Shown: positions 36,258 through 44,760 of the stretch, one piece after another
Layout: every line of letters begins with the position of its first letter
How positions within the stretch are numbered: the first letter of the stretch is position 1
DNA from: an archaeon
Lineage (GTDB): Archaea > Asgardarchaeota > Thorarchaeia > Thorarchaeales > Thorarchaeaceae
NCBI GenBank assembly: GCA_024275415.1
Contig: JAJRZD010000064.1
Coordinates: forward strand, 1 to 64,000
Length of the DNA stretch: 64,000 nucleotides
Reading direction: 5' to 3'
Position numbers and translations under genes: made by a program
The notes under the pieces: generated by a model
What the model saw: only the letters and a program-made list of their open reading frames with translations
Databases searched by the model: none
Told to the model about the DNA's origin: nothing

Positions 36258-36710
36258 CCAGTTTGGCCTACCACAAACTTCCCTAACTAACTTTCAGCAG
36301 GCTGTTATGTGCTAAACCTCCATGCGAATATTACCCGGCGGATAGACAAGGCCATACAAAGAACAAACGGGGCTTGGTGAGATAGAGATGACCGAAAGTA
36401 TTACCAATGCTTGATGCTGGATTCAATGCAACCCATGTAACATCATCAGCCGTGTTATCTCGATATTGCTGTCAGAATCACACAGTATCCCTATAATTAC
36501 ACTCTCATTTCATCGTTCATTGTAACTTGGACATCGAGCAGTGCGTTCAGGCGATGTTCTCTGCTAATCTGTCTTTTTCGAGGTGTTTTGATGAGTTCTT
36601 TATGATATCCCGAGGAACCTGTTGACTTCGGAGAGAGGATCACATTCTGTGGTTCCCGGGTGTCCGATAGCTCTGGGCGAGTCCAACCTTCTCATCGGGT
36701 CATTCGATTC
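36258..36710. other. Spacer between the TFB and Rpo8 genes
   Basis: About 450 bases with no convincing gene. It contains CGTTCATTGTAACTTG at 36513-36528, which differs by one base from CGTTCATTGTAAGTTG at 33207-33222 in promoter copy A. It may hold the TFB promoter. Confidence 0.4.
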
Positions 36711-37076
36711 TTAAACTATAGCAAGGAATATGTTTTTCGAATCGAATATCTTTCTATGTGATGGTTTTGGAGATGGAAGCGTAAGCATCAATCGAAGACC
36801 ACCAAAGGTGATTGTCACAGACAAACCCGATGAGTCATCTATCTTAAACACAGTTCCCTCCGCGTACAATTTCGCTCCTTCACCCTTTGTCAGCTCCTCT
36901 GAATCAATTATAACCGAAACCATGTCCTTGACATGGAACGGGCCACAAAGAGCTTCTGGCAACTCGATCGATAAGGCAATCCCCTCTTCTTTCGATGTCA
37001 TCCTTAGAACTCTTAGTTTCTTGGTTTCCGTATTCTCGATATCAGTAATCATCGCATCCTTGACACGCAGGGGCAT
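36711..37076 (-). CDS. rpo8: RNA polymerase subunit Rpo8/RpoG (Rpb8-like)
   Basis: The 121 residues fit the small OB-fold subunit present in some archaea and in eukaryotes as Rpb8. An alternating beta pattern (KLRVLRMTSKEEGIALSIEL) leads to a loop (SEELTKGEGAKLYAEGTVFK), and then a strand pair ending in the hallmark VTITFGGLRLML. Identification is by motif only. It is upstream of the TFB paralogue on the same strand with a 450-bp gap and divergent from the surface-protein gene. Confidence 0.7.
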   Translation of the reverse strand: MPLRVKDAMITDIENTETKKLRVLRMTSKEEGIALSIELPEALCGPFHVKDMVSVIIDSEELTKGEGAKLYAEGTVFKIDDSSGLSVTITFGGLRLMLTLPSPKPSHRKIFDSKNIFLAIV

Positions 37077-37274
37077 CTTCTATTCTCCAATCTATGGTGA
37101 ATTGCATAATCGAATTAAAGATACCGATAACGTTGTGAATCTAAAGTAGTTACTAACCAGCTGCATGAAACCACACGAAGTTACACATCTCTTGGACTAC
37201 CTTCTGAAACGTCTTGTGGGGCTTAAATAGGGACATGGTGAACCTAGAACCAGAGGTCTTCGTTGACACAGCTC

Positions 37275-37351
37275 TGACCTCACAGAGTCACTCAATCGTA
37301 TTGTGGAGCACGACACTCTGGTGTATAAAGTTCGTGCAAGAATCAATGAAC
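37275..37351 (+). promoter_or_regulatory. Promoter copy B, before the surface-protein gene
   Basis: Plus-strand counterpart of 33208-33289. It includes TGACCTCACAGAGT at 37275, GTGTATAAAG at 37321-37330 and CAATGAAC at 37344-37351. The TATA box is about 65 bases before the proposed GTG start at 37394. Confidence 0.8.
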
Positions 37352-37393
37352 AGTGCTTTCTAGGCACTGGTAGATACAGTGTTGGTGATTTCA

Positions 37394-40033
37394 GTGAAAG
37401 TAAAATCTTCTATCGTTGGGCTTCTATCAATATTGATCATCCTAGGACTCACTACACCAGTTTCTGCACTACAATTAGAAGTACTTTATTTCACAACTGA
37501 TCAGCTCGCGTATGAAGTGGGTGAAACTATTAACATGACCGCTAATTTGATCGCAGACTATAATGACGGGGGCTGGTGCCATATTGTATTCTCAATCATC
37601 ACGGGACAAGGGTCACTATTCAACGATGGCTTTTATATATCGCCTTCACCAAACGCACGACTTTTCTCTTCTACATATACAATTCTCCCCGAAGATGTTT
37701 CACCATACCCTGACCCAATTGTTGCTGAAGTCGCGTTCGAAGTAGAAATACTAGATGGTGAATCGTATCAAACGACAAAACAAATAGTATATGTCAATAT
37801 CACACGAGGTCATCTAAAGGTTCGACCTAGGACAAATCTTTCAGTTCAAGCTAATAGCAATGCCTCGGTTGTTTTGAGTGTGGCCAGCATATTCAACGAA
37901 AGCATACCTCTTTCTGAAACAGATGTGTTGGTAGAACTTATCAGCCCATCAAATGAAACTGTTTTTTCAAATATCACCACCACCTCAACAATCGGCGAGG
38001 TGTCTTTACATTGGGATCGAGTCCCTTTTTCACCTGGGGCTTACTCGCTTCGAGTCAGTGGAAATGGCACCAATGCGTTCCTCCCATTTTCTGAATCACT
38101 ACCGTTATCCATCGAGCCTGAACCATCAACTCTTATACGGATTGAGGCCGTTGAAGAGGTATATGGCCCTACTCCAACTGGCCAGTATTATGAGAACGCC
38201 ACTATTATCGTCAAACACGTTGACATTAATCTTGATGCAATTACCAATAGCACTCTAAGGTGGGCCACATCTTTTGCCAATGGGATTATGCAACCTATCT
38301 CTAATGGGCAATACGAAGCAACTATTCCCTTTAACACTACTCCTGGGCAATATCAAATCAATGTGATCAGTTCCAATGCCAACTATCAAGATGCTGCAGA
38401 ATATCTACCTATCAATGTATTGCCGCGAAGTCTTGATGTTTCTATAATCACCAAGCAGATGCTTCCCACCAATACACTGTCTGTTGATGTGACTTTAAGA
38501 GACTGGATGGAGTTTGAGGAAATCGCCTCCATTCCAGTGAACATCTCCGTTTCCCTAAATAGTTGGAACTTCACTTCCTCAGGCATAAGCAATTCTACTG
38601 GGCAGGTTTCATGTAGCATCAATGTCCCCTTCAATGTATGGGGTGACGGCATCATTACAGTATCGACCGAATCATCGACCTATTACACAATATCCAGTAC
38701 GACCCTCCCCGTTGAGTTATTATATGAACCATCGATCGTATTCAATAAAGAACCCGTTTTCGTCAGGGGCTATCAGACGACCTTGAACATCACTCTATTG
38801 AATCCCTTAAATGAAGCCCTAACCAATATCTCAATTACCATGCTTGATATGAACGGCGATTTAATCGCTTCAGGCTCTTCAGGCCCGCTGACTTTTGTCC
38901 TGATTAAATGGTCAGTTCCCACTGATATTAGTCTGGGCAATTATATCTTTACTATCTGCATACTACCGAACCCCCATTATGCCTCTGAAAAAGTTTCAAG
39001 TTTTAATGCATACATCACCGCGCCTCTTTGGATAGTCTATAATGAACTTGATTGGGTATTCACACGAGGGAGATACTCGAATGTAAGCATTACTCCCCTT
39101 TCCGAATCTAATCTAACTGACACCATTCCACTCACTCTTCAACTGAACGTTGGAACCATTCTTTTTCAAGGTCAAGTGACATTAAGGAGCGAGAGCAATC
39201 TATCGATATTTATCTCCTCAAACACCTCAAAGGGCATATATCTATCAGAAATAGTCGTCGTACATGAGAACTATACTCTGATGCATTCCCCTTTTATTGA
39301 AACCACAATTCTAACAGCGATTACGCCACTCATTTACAACACGAGCGCATACTACCAAGAGCATCTCATTTTTGAAATGACTGTTCTAGATGACGAATCA
39401 ACAGCTCTATCCTACGTTCAGGTTGAAATCTCAGACAATGAAACAGATCGACTGATATCCCAATTCGTAGTCACAGATACCAGTAGTCCTCAAACTGTCC
39501 CGCTGCCACACTGGCTATCTCCTGGACATCATGTGTTTCATGTGACCTTTGATGGGAACTATACACAACCTGGACATCTTAGTATTGAACTAATAGTTTG
39601 GATTCGAACCGCAATCCACATATCAGTAACCCCAATTCTTGACAATCAGGCAATTCTATTGAGCAACAAAAGCTTGGGATCCTTTCAAGATCTACAGATT
39701 GCTTCGACTATCTCATCTGGTTCTATCAGTAGTCCCCCACCGATTTTATTCAATGGTACAACCTCTGTCCTATCATCAGAAGTTCGAACGACCTCGTTGA
39801 ATAGTTGGCCCAGATTCAATTCTGGAACAAGCAACCTGTCAACTGTATCTGCGAACTTTTTAATTATCTCATCAGGAAACGGCCACACAGTCCGCAATCT
39901 AAGAGATTTGAACTCCTTTTTGCTCTCATTCATGGCCTGCTCTACAGACCTCGAAGTACTGCCAAACGATATCACACCCCACTCAGCCCTCTCAGGTCCT
40001 TGGATCACCACATCAGAAAGGAAGCCTTCATGA
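37394..40033 (+). CDS. Large surface protein with Ig-like repeats; 3' end antisense to korA
   Basis: GGTGAT at 37384-37389 supports the GTG at 37394, giving a clean signal peptide (MKVKSSIVGLLSILIILGL, cleavage after VSA). Repeated beta-sandwich domains rich in N-x-S/T sequons follow for about 750 residues, similar in style to 30738-32735. The frame then runs 349 bases antisense through the end of korA. There the residues lose the Ser/Thr/Asn-rich repeat character and no membrane anchor appears. The native C-terminus is probably missing, so the gene looks truncated near 39.68 kb. Confidence 0.65.
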   Translation: MKVKSSIVGLLSILIILGLTTPVSALQLEVLYFTTDQLAYEVGETINMTANLIADYNDGGWCHIVFSIITGQGSLFNDGFYISPSPNARLFSSTYTILPEDVSPYPDPIVAEVAFEVEILDGESYQTTKQIVYVNITRGHLKVRPRTNLSVQANSNASVVLSVASIFNESIPLSETDVLVELISPSNETVFSNITTTSTIGEVSLHWDRVPFSPGAYSLRVSGNGTNAFLPFSESLPLSIEPEPSTLIRIEAVEEVYGPTPTGQYYENATIIVKHVDINLDAITNSTLRWATSFANGIMQPISNGQYEATIPFNTTPGQYQINVISSNANYQDAAEYLPINVLPRSLDVSIITKQMLPTNTLSVDVTLRDWMEFEEIASIPVNISVSLNSWNFTSSGISNSTGQVSCSINVPFNVWGDGIITVSTESSTYYTISSTTLPVELLYEPSIVFNKEPVFVRGYQTTLNITLLNPLNEALTNISITMLDMNGDLIASGSSGPLTFVLIKWSVPTDISLGNYIFTICILPNPHYASEKVSSFNAYITAPLWIVYNELDWVFTRGRYSNVSITPLSESNLTDTIPLTLQLNVGTILFQGQVTLRSESNLSIFISSNTSKGIYLSEIVVVHENYTLMHSPFIETTILTAITPLIYNTSAYYQEHLIFEMTVLDDESTALSYVQVEISDNETDRLISQFVVTDTSSPQTVPLPHWLSPGHHVFHVTFDGNYTQPGHLSIELIVWIRTAIHISVTPILDNQAILLSNKSLGSFQDLQIASTISSGSISSPPPILFNGTTSVLSSEVRTTSLNSWPRFNSGTSNLSTVSANFLIISSGNGHTVRNLRDLNSFLLSFMACSTDLEVLPNDITPHSALSGPWITTSERKPS

Positions 40034-40812
40034 TTTACTATCTTATCCTTCAGCCTTCTTACAAGAAGGTTATGCGTTTTCGGATCTGAAGTTCGTCTGA
40101 ACCCTCTGTTATCATGCGTAGAACCGGTGACTAACAGCCTGTGCCCATCCCCAAACTTTGGCATCAACGATCTTCCTTCAGAGTCCCATCCACCATAAGG
40201 AGGATTACTTGTTTGTGCATAAGATCTGGTCACAGCCAAACCTGCTTCTCTTATTACTACCCGCTCTCGTGAATGTGCGACAATCTCATCAGACAGAATG
40301 ATCACAGGATGCCTTAGACGCTCAGATATGTCAAAGGCACGCATCGTCAACTCGTAGGACTCTTGGGATGAATTCGGCGCTAAAACAATGCTCTCATGAT
40401 CTCCATGGGTTCCCCATCTAGATTGCATTAGGTCTCCTTGAGCCACTTTCGTTGCCTGTCCAGTACTTGGCCCCGCACGTTGCACATCTACAATCACGCA
40501 AGGCGTTTCTGTCATAACTGCATAACCGATGCTTTCTTGCATCAAGCTGAAACCTGGCCCTGATGTGGCCGTCATTGAAAGAAGCCCTCCCCACGATGCC
40601 CCGATTATGGCTGAAATTGCTGCAATTTCATCTTCCATCTGCAGATAAATTCCCCCTCGTTTTGGGAGTTCCTGGGACATGGCCTCTGCAATCTCAGACG
40701 CAGGAGTAATCGGATACCCCGCAAAGAATCTACATCCTGCTGCAATAGCACCTTCTGCAATAGCCCGATTTCCCTGCCAGAAAACGACGTTCCAATCCAT
40801 TGAATTGCTCAT
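39685..40812 (-). CDS. korA: 2-oxoglutarate/2-oxoacid:ferredoxin oxidoreductase, alpha subunit
   Basis: Alpha subunit of the ThDP enzyme linking 2-oxoglutarate and succinyl-CoA with ferredoxin. The 375 residues carry AGYPITPASEIAEAM, RAGPSTGQATKVAQGDLMQS and the KorA-type FGDGHRLLVTGSTHDNRG insert. The C-terminus (LNLGQLFNEVVR and onward) is complete. The beta subunit normally follows alpha, but here the antisense end of a surface-protein gene lies downstream and no korB is present. Confidence 0.92.
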   Translation of the reverse strand: MSNSMDWNVVFWQGNRAIAEGAIAAGCRFFAGYPITPASEIAEAMSQELPKRGGIYLQMEDEIAAISAIIGASWGGLLSMTATSGPGFSLMQESIGYAVMTETPCVIVDVQRAGPSTGQATKVAQGDLMQSRWGTHGDHESIVLAPNSSQESYELTMRAFDISERLRHPVIILSDEIVAHSRERVVIREAGLAVTRSYAQTSNPPYGGWDSEGRSLMPKFGDGHRLLVTGSTHDNRGFRRTSDPKTHNLLVRRLKDKIVNHEGFLSDVVIQGPERAEWGVISFGSTSRSVEQAMNESKKEFKSLRLRTVWPFPDEIIKKFADTVDRLLVPELNLGQLFNEVVRTSDDRTEVVPLNKIGGGLLIEPDEIVEAICRS

Positions 40813-40921
40813 ATGTTACTCGTCTATACAGCCATTCGACCCCAAGATAAAACTTGAGTTTCAACAAAAAAGCACAATGATAACAGATAGTCTTTTATCA
40901 ATTTCTGGATTCGCATATGCA

Positions 40922-41023
40922 GCGGCCATAGTCTAGTCTGGTTAGGACGGAAGCTTCCCAAGCTTTTGACCCGGGTCGAGTTTCCATTATGAACTCGCGG
41001 GACTTCAAATCCCGGTGGCCGCA
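40922..41023 (+). tRNA. tRNA-Gly (CCC) with an intron in the T arm
   Basis: Acceptor GCGGCCA pairs with TGGCCGC, and ACCA is encoded to 41026. The anticodon arm GAAGC-TTCCCAA-GCTTT gives CCC. Deleting 28 nt (40976-41003) restores a normal T arm CCGGG-TTCAAAT-CCCGG and a 74-base mature tRNA closely matching archaeal tRNA-Gly. Confidence 0.88.
40976..41003 (+). other. Non-canonical intron in the tRNA-Gly T arm
   Basis: A 28-nt insertion containing CGAGTT/AACTCG, which forms a 6-bp hairpin. CGGG flanks both ends, so boundaries could slide a few bases. Removal would need a splicing endonuclease with relaxed substrate range. Confidence 0.7.
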
Positions 41024-41066
41024 CCATATATTGCTAGGACATTTAAGAAAAGATTCTCTTTCATCC

Positions 41067-41144
41067 ATTGGCGAGCAATGAATGTCATGACCCCGATGAG
41101 TCTCGCTGACGATGACTTGGATCTTGAGTTATGAGCTCGCCAAT
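41067..41144. ncRNA. Possible structured RNA closed by a 10-bp perfect stem
   Basis: ATTGGCGAGC at 41067-41076 pairs perfectly with GCTCGCCAAT at 41135-41144, enclosing 58 bases. The loop contains CTGA directly followed by CGATGA, reminiscent of D' and C' boxes of archaeal C/D guide RNAs, but the outer C and D boxes are poor. It lies between tRNA-Gly and orc1, so a tRNA-linked sRNA or a leader structure of orc1 is possible. Confidence 0.4.
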
Positions 41145-41234
41145 AATACTTTCGGCAACCTCTGAAACCAAATGTTTTTTTAATCGAACAGTTCACAACA
41201 CTTTTAAGCTTGGTAATACTTACCGTAGTTTGGG

Positions 41235-42452
41235 ATGCCACACGATTACATAGAGGACGAGCTTGGAAGAAAAAGTGTATTCAAGTCCGAGCAGTATTTG
41301 TCAATTGATTATGTTCCTGAGAGCCTCCCTCATAGAGAAAACGAACTAAGAATACTTGCTCAGAGTTTCAAATCACTAATAGCCACACCTGGACGAACGA
41401 GTCAAAAATTCCTTATTGAGGGGCCGGTTGGTACAGGTAAGACGGCTGTTGCAAAACGCTTCGCTGAACAGATGGAAATGGCAGCAAGGCGACCTGGTAG
41501 AAATTTACGATTTCATAAACTCCATATCAACTGCAGAGTAAACAAGAGTGCATATCTAGTGTACCTAAAAATCCTCCGCACCTTCAGACCAGAGTTTCCT
41601 CGAAGGGGACACTCGCCTGAAGAGATACTACAGATGATAGTAGAAGTGTTAGAATCTGAAGACAGATATCTTCTTCTCATCCTTGATGAACTCGACTACT
41701 TCATAAAACAAAAAGGTGGGGACATTCTTTACAATCTTACCCGCCTCATGGACGATCAGCTTAATGCACAGCAACGACTTTCAATCATCGGAGTTGGGAG
41801 GAGAATTCCTCTCGATCAGGGTCTGTTCGATTCCAGTACACTAAGCACCCTCCAAAGAAACATCCTTCGCTTCAAACCGTATAACGCAATCCAACTCCAA
41901 GATATCCTGAATGAACGCGTCAGGATGGCATTTGAGAAAGGAGCTATTATGAAGGAGGCACTCCAAATGATTTGTGAGATTGCTGCAGAGAGAGGTGATG
42001 CCAGATACGCTATCGAACTTCTATGGAGGGCTGGCAAACAGGCCGATAGTCTAGAATCGCCTGTCATTATCCCTGATTATGTTAGAAAAGCCAAAGCAGA
42101 TACACATCCTGAGCTGAGAGTTGAGGTGTTGAGTACTCTGCCCAAACAAACTCAGCTTCTTCTACTGGCTACTGCTCGAAAACTTAAGGAGGGTCGTAGC
42201 GCCTATGTCACCATTGGGGAAGTCGAAGAGATGTACCGATCTGTTTGTGAAGAATATGGCACAGAGGCAAGAGCACATACACAGATCTAGGAATGGGTTC
42301 AAGACTTGCAGGCACATGGCGTCATCGATACGAAACGCTCAAGCATCGGGCATCGGGGCCAAACAACATTGATAGGGCTTTCTGATGTACCTGCATATCT
42401 TTTAGAGCAGCACCTATTGGATGTACTAAATACTGAGGGAAAAGCTGAATGA
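41235..42452 (+). CDS. orc1: Orc1/Cdc6 replication initiator interrupted by an in-frame TAG
   Basis: Binds the replication origin and loads MCM. Walker A GPVGTGKTA lies near 63, Walker B LLILDELDY near 147, and a winged helix at the C-terminus. Codon 352 (42288-42290) is TAG, in the phrase HTQI-stop-EWVQDLQAHGVIDTKRSS. Family members have Trp or a similar residue there (HTQLWEW style). The same frame stays open to TGA at 42450-42452, which overlaps the next gene's ATG in a coupling ATGA. The ancestral protein is 405 residues; conventional translation would lose about 53, including most of the wing. Confidence 0.85.
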
Positions 42453-42733
42453 ATCGCGAGATACGGCAAAGAATACCTATCGAAGACCTTTTTTCCTCAA
42501 AAGGCAGGGTAAAGATACTCAAAGAGCTAGTGGATTCAGCAGAGTTGAACATCTCCGAACTATGCCGACGTGTTGGATTGAACCACACTACCACAAAATC
42601 CCATTTGAGAGTGCTCATCGCCTCTGGATTGATTGAAGAGAAAACCTTCGGACGAATCAAAATATATCGATATCGTATTGAGGATTTAAGAGCAAGGTCT
42701 CTCAAGAATTTCTTTGAACTATGGAGCTCGTGA
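42449..42733 (+). CDS. Winged-helix transcriptional regulator, ArsR-like
   Basis: A 94-residue protein consisting almost only of a winged helix: helix GRVKILKELVDSAELNISEL, recognition helix GLNHTTTKSHLRVLIASGLI, then a wing with KIYRYR. ATG 42449 overlaps the extended orc1 stop (ATGA). Function unknown; it may regulate the replication/tRNA modification operon (orc1, this gene, truA). Confidence 0.82.
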   Translation: MNREIRQRIPIEDLFSSKGRVKILKELVDSAELNISELCRRVGLNHTTTKSHLRVLIASGLIEEKTFGRIKIYRYRIEDLRARSLKNFFELWSS

Positions 42734-42749
42734 GAAAGGGGAACTCTAT

Positions 42750-43580
42750 TTGACAAATTACCTTGCCCGCATTTTCTATCTTGGCATGAACTATCACGGT
42801 TCTCAATGGCAACCCAATGTTCGCACAGTACAGGGTGCGGTCGTAGATGCCCTTGCAAAATGGTGCAGAAATCAGTACCCTTTGGAAAAACTATCTTTTT
42901 CTGGGAGAACCGACAAAGGCGTAACAAGCATAGGACAGATAATCTGTTTTGAATCTGATACTATACCCAATATCGATAAAATAAATTCATACCTCCCTGA
43001 AGATATCGTCTTGTGGGCGATCACTACAGCACCTCCAAGGTTCTCACCACGTTACAGTGTTCTCTCAAGACACTATCGCTATTTCTTGGACACCGATGGT
43101 TCCAACTTGAATCTTGACGACATCCGAAAGGCAGCCAAACATCTAATCGGCACTCACAATTATGCACTCCTATCAAAACCTGATAATAACCGTAATACCC
43201 TCGCAACCATACTTAATATCGCAATCAAAATATCTGGTACGAAACTTGTGATTGATGTGTATGGAACAAGATTCTTATGGAAGCTTGTCAGAAAGATAGT
43301 GAGTCTTCTGAAACTGATTGGTGAGAACCACTATCCTCCTGATGTCGTTCTACAGCTCCTTGAAGGGCGCCCCGCGATTGTAGGAGGAATCAGACCTGCT
43401 CCTGCAGAAGGACTTGTTCTTGTTGAAGCTGTAACACCACTTAGAATGAAAGTAAGTAAAAATGCTGTTGCTGCTATTCGAAAAAAAATCTTTCAGGATT
43501 TGTTATTTCACAAAAATACCATTACGACTTTGGACGGCATCGCCAACAATTTGACACTTAACGGAAGATTGACTCTCTGA
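42750..43580 (+). CDS. truA: tRNA pseudouridine synthase TruA/Pus3 family
   Basis: Converts uridine to pseudouridine in the tRNA anticodon arm (positions 38-40). About 276 residues: MNYHGSQWQPNVRTVQG near the N-terminus and the catalytic aspartate in SFSGRTDKGV. The C-terminal FLWKLVRKIV and GLVLVEA motifs complete the family set. TTG 42750 with AAAGGGG upstream gives the expected N-terminus (MTNYLARIFYLGMNYHG). Its 3' end overlaps rfcL by 23 bp, tail to tail. Confidence 0.92.
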   Translation: MTNYLARIFYLGMNYHGSQWQPNVRTVQGAVVDALAKWCRNQYPLEKLSFSGRTDKGVTSIGQIICFESDTIPNIDKINSYLPEDIVLWAITTAPPRFSPRYSVLSRHYRYFLDTDGSNLNLDDIRKAAKHLIGTHNYALLSKPDNNRNTLATILNIAIKISGTKLVIDVYGTRFLWKLVRKIVSLLKLIGENHYPPDVVLQLLEGRPAIVGGIRPAPAEGLVLVEAVTPLRMKVSKNAVAAIRKKIFQDLLFHKNTITTLDGIANNLTLNGRLTL

Positions 43581-44760
43581 TTCCCAGCCATTGAGTGATG
43601 TCCTTTTTCACCTTTGGATTGGCCTTGATAAGCACCTCAATAACCCTAATGTATTCATCATATGCCCGTGATTTTGAAATATTTGCTATGTTTGATATGC
43701 GTCGAATCAGTTCATCTCCTTTTCCTCGCTTTCTCTGACCCTTCCATACTAGCAAAGGCCAAAGAGGTTCTGAATAGGTAACTCGTCTGTAAGGCGTACT
43801 AGTTCGACTGGCTGCAATAAATGACGAAAGAAAATCGTATGCATATGCTAGAAGCTTCCAATTCTGCTGCCTCATGATTCTTCCAAGATATAGATCCGCA
43901 ATGGAAAGAGAATTGAGTCCATGTGCAAGTTCAGAACTAGTTCCCAAATGTAGGTGAATGTTTTCTTCAAACCAGAGAACTAGACTATCATGATTAACAT
44001 CGGTTTGATTAATAATCAACCTCGCCATTGCGGGTTCAGTCGTCATAAACAGCCTTTTCAATGTCTGCTCAACCGAAGTTCTAGTATCCCTTGCTTCTAG
44101 TTCATCTTCAGAAATCTTCCCTTCAATAATGGATTCTAAGTCTGAAATGGCTGCACGCAAATCGCCTCTAGAAATACTCGCAACTCTCTCAATGGTTTCT
44201 TGTGACACAATAACAGAGTTCTCTTTCACCAACCGTCTTAGGACTTTCACTACTATCTCATTATCAAGCAAAGAGAACTGTATTACAATGCATCGTTTCA
44301 GTAACTCTTTGAGTCTAGGACTATTAGGATCATTTGCTGTCATGACGATTGGATGAACTGAAGATTCGATTACCTTCAATATTGCAGCAACTCCCCCTCT
44401 ATCTCCCGTGCCAGAGAGTCCATCTACCTCGTCAAGTAATATTACCCGACGGCTTCCATCAAGGGTATCCTGACCTGCAGAACGTAAAACAAGCTTCTCG
44501 ATGCTGTCCTTGTTCCGCTTGTCGCTTGCATTGAACTCTACCAGTTCATAGCCCAAATCGTTTGCTAATGCACCAATCGATGATGTCTTTCCGGTTCCTG
44601 GAGGACCAATTAGCAATGCAGCTCGTTTGTTTGGATATCCGTTTTTCCATGAGAGTAGCCATTCAAGTAATCCATCAATTCCTGCAGAGTTTCCCACCAG
44701 CTCCTTTCTAGTAGTTGGTCTATACCTCTCAATCCATGGAAGGTGGGCATCGTCCATCAT
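43558..44760 (-). CDS. rfcL: Replication factor C large subunit
   Basis: Clamp-loader subunit that opens PCNA on primer ends. The 400 residues have LPWIERYRPTTRKELVGN, Walker [10 protein letters not shown], Walker B LLDEVDGLSG and the collar helices. Many archaeal RfcL proteins are longer and end in a PCNA-interacting motif; this one ends TQWLGIRESIFR with no clear motif, so it is on the short side. Its start overlaps the rfcS stop by 4 bases. Confidence 0.94.
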   Translation of the reverse strand: MMDDAHLPWIERYRPTTRKELVGNSAGIDGLLEWLLSWKNGYPNKRAALLIGPPGTGKTSSIGALANDLGYELVEFNASDKRNKDSIEKLVLRSAGQDTLDGSRRVILLDEVDGLSGTGDRGGVAAILKVIESSVHPIVMTANDPNSPRLKELLKRCIVIQFSLLDNEIVVKVLRRLVKENSVIVSQETIERVASISRGDLRAAISDLESIIEGKISEDELEARDTRTSVEQTLKRLFMTTEPAMARLIINQTDVNHDSLVLWFEENIHLHLGTSSELAHGLNSLSIADLYLGRIMRQQNWKLLAYAYDFLSSFIAASRTSTPYRRVTYSEPLWPLLVWKGQRKRGKGDELIRRISNIANISKSRAYDEYIRVIEVLIKANPKVKKDITQWLGIRESIFR

